Assembly: GCA_025352685.1 (NCBI GenBank)
Contig: JANXSN010000023.1
Span: 24,912 to 88,911 of the forward strand
Reading direction: 5' to 3'
From: Sphingomonadales bacterium
GTDB lineage: Bacteria; Pseudomonadota; Alphaproteobacteria; Sphingomonadales; Sphingomonadaceae
DNA length: 64,000 bases
The notes below the pieces were generated by a model, which was given only the letters and a program-made list of their open reading frames with translations, was not told the origin of the DNA and searched no databases. Shown one piece after another: positions 63,988 to 64,000 of the stretch (position 1 is the stretch's first letter; the number at the start of each line of letters is the position of its first letter). Both the position numbers and the translations under genes were made by a program.

Positions 63988-64000
63988 CCGAGCCACCTCT
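63988..64000. repeat. IS3-family terminal inverted repeat, right
   Basis: CCGAGCCACCTCT, the exact reverse complement of the left end. It ends at the last base of the window. Confidence 0.85.

Larger units (their letters stand above)
62719..64000 (-). mobile_element. IS3-family insertion sequence, apparently complete
   Basis: Two overlapping transposase genes on the minus strand are bounded by perfect 13-base inverted repeats at 62719-62731 and 63988-64000. The repeats continue imperfectly inwards to a shared TTAAGTGGAG. The element is about 1.28 kb, the normal size for IS3. The right end coincides with the window edge, so the target duplication cannot be checked. Confidence 0.88.

Overview
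The window looks like a chromosomal segment of a sphingomonad alphaproteobacterium (Sphingomonas, Sphingopyxis or a relative). I infer this from GC-rich coding, several TonB-dependent receptors with 'IVVTG' plug starts, a PEPxxWA-CTERM protein, FixL/FixJ-type regulators and many close homologues of sphingomonad and Caulobacter families. I found no tRNA, rRNA or CRISPR array. The assignment rests on recognition, not on a database search.

Region 1 (1-6640): on the minus strand, the 5' part of a TonB-dependent receptor and a periplasmic S9 (oligopeptidase B-like) peptidase. On the plus strand, an aldo-keto reductase overlapping a short-chain dehydrogenase. Then the gutted remains of an M3 peptidase (dcp-like).

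Region 2 (6909-23697): a 17-kb, one-strand starch/maltodextrin utilisation locus. It has a LacI-type regulator, a MalY-like transporter, a secreted GH13 amylase, a DUF6445 protein, a MalA-like TonB receptor, two tryptophan-halogenase-family flavoproteins, two further GH13 enzymes and a GH97 glucosidase. Start/stop overlaps chain the central genes. A shared ATACGTAT-type palindrome lies upstream of the transporter, the first amylase and the receptor and may be the LacI operator. The expected flow is outer-membrane uptake of oligosaccharides, periplasmic trimming and inner-membrane import of maltose.

Region 3 (23859-46143): a stress and transport region with many decayed genes. Intact genes include a PilZ protein, an AI-2E-type permease with an extra C-terminal domain, a VIT-type metal transporter, a FixL-like haem-PAS kinase with FixJ and a degenerate receiver, a host-attachment family protein, a GNAT enzyme, a three-BON protein, a tandem Usp, an L-lactate-dehydrogenase-like enzyme, a flavodoxin-fold reductase, LssY-C and VanZ proteins, and a SulP transporter overlapping a ParB-like gene. 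Pseudogenes of an MFS transporter, CorA and a YoaK/DUF1275 protein lie between them.

Region 4 (46246-64000): a frameshifted PEP-CTERM protein gene, a ruined XRE antitoxin gene and a YVTN beta-propeller protein come first. Next is the most unusual part of the window. A SLOG-like/four-TM (SLATT-like) protein gene converges on a minus-strand operon encoding a WD40-caspase with an EF-hand, a second secreted caspase, a secreted trypsin-like zymogen, a membrane TIR-TPR protein and a small lipoprotein. I propose this as a candidate envelope-based proteolytic signalling or conflict system. It is followed by a YncE/phosphoesterase fusion protein and a complete IS3-family element whose right end coincides with the window end.
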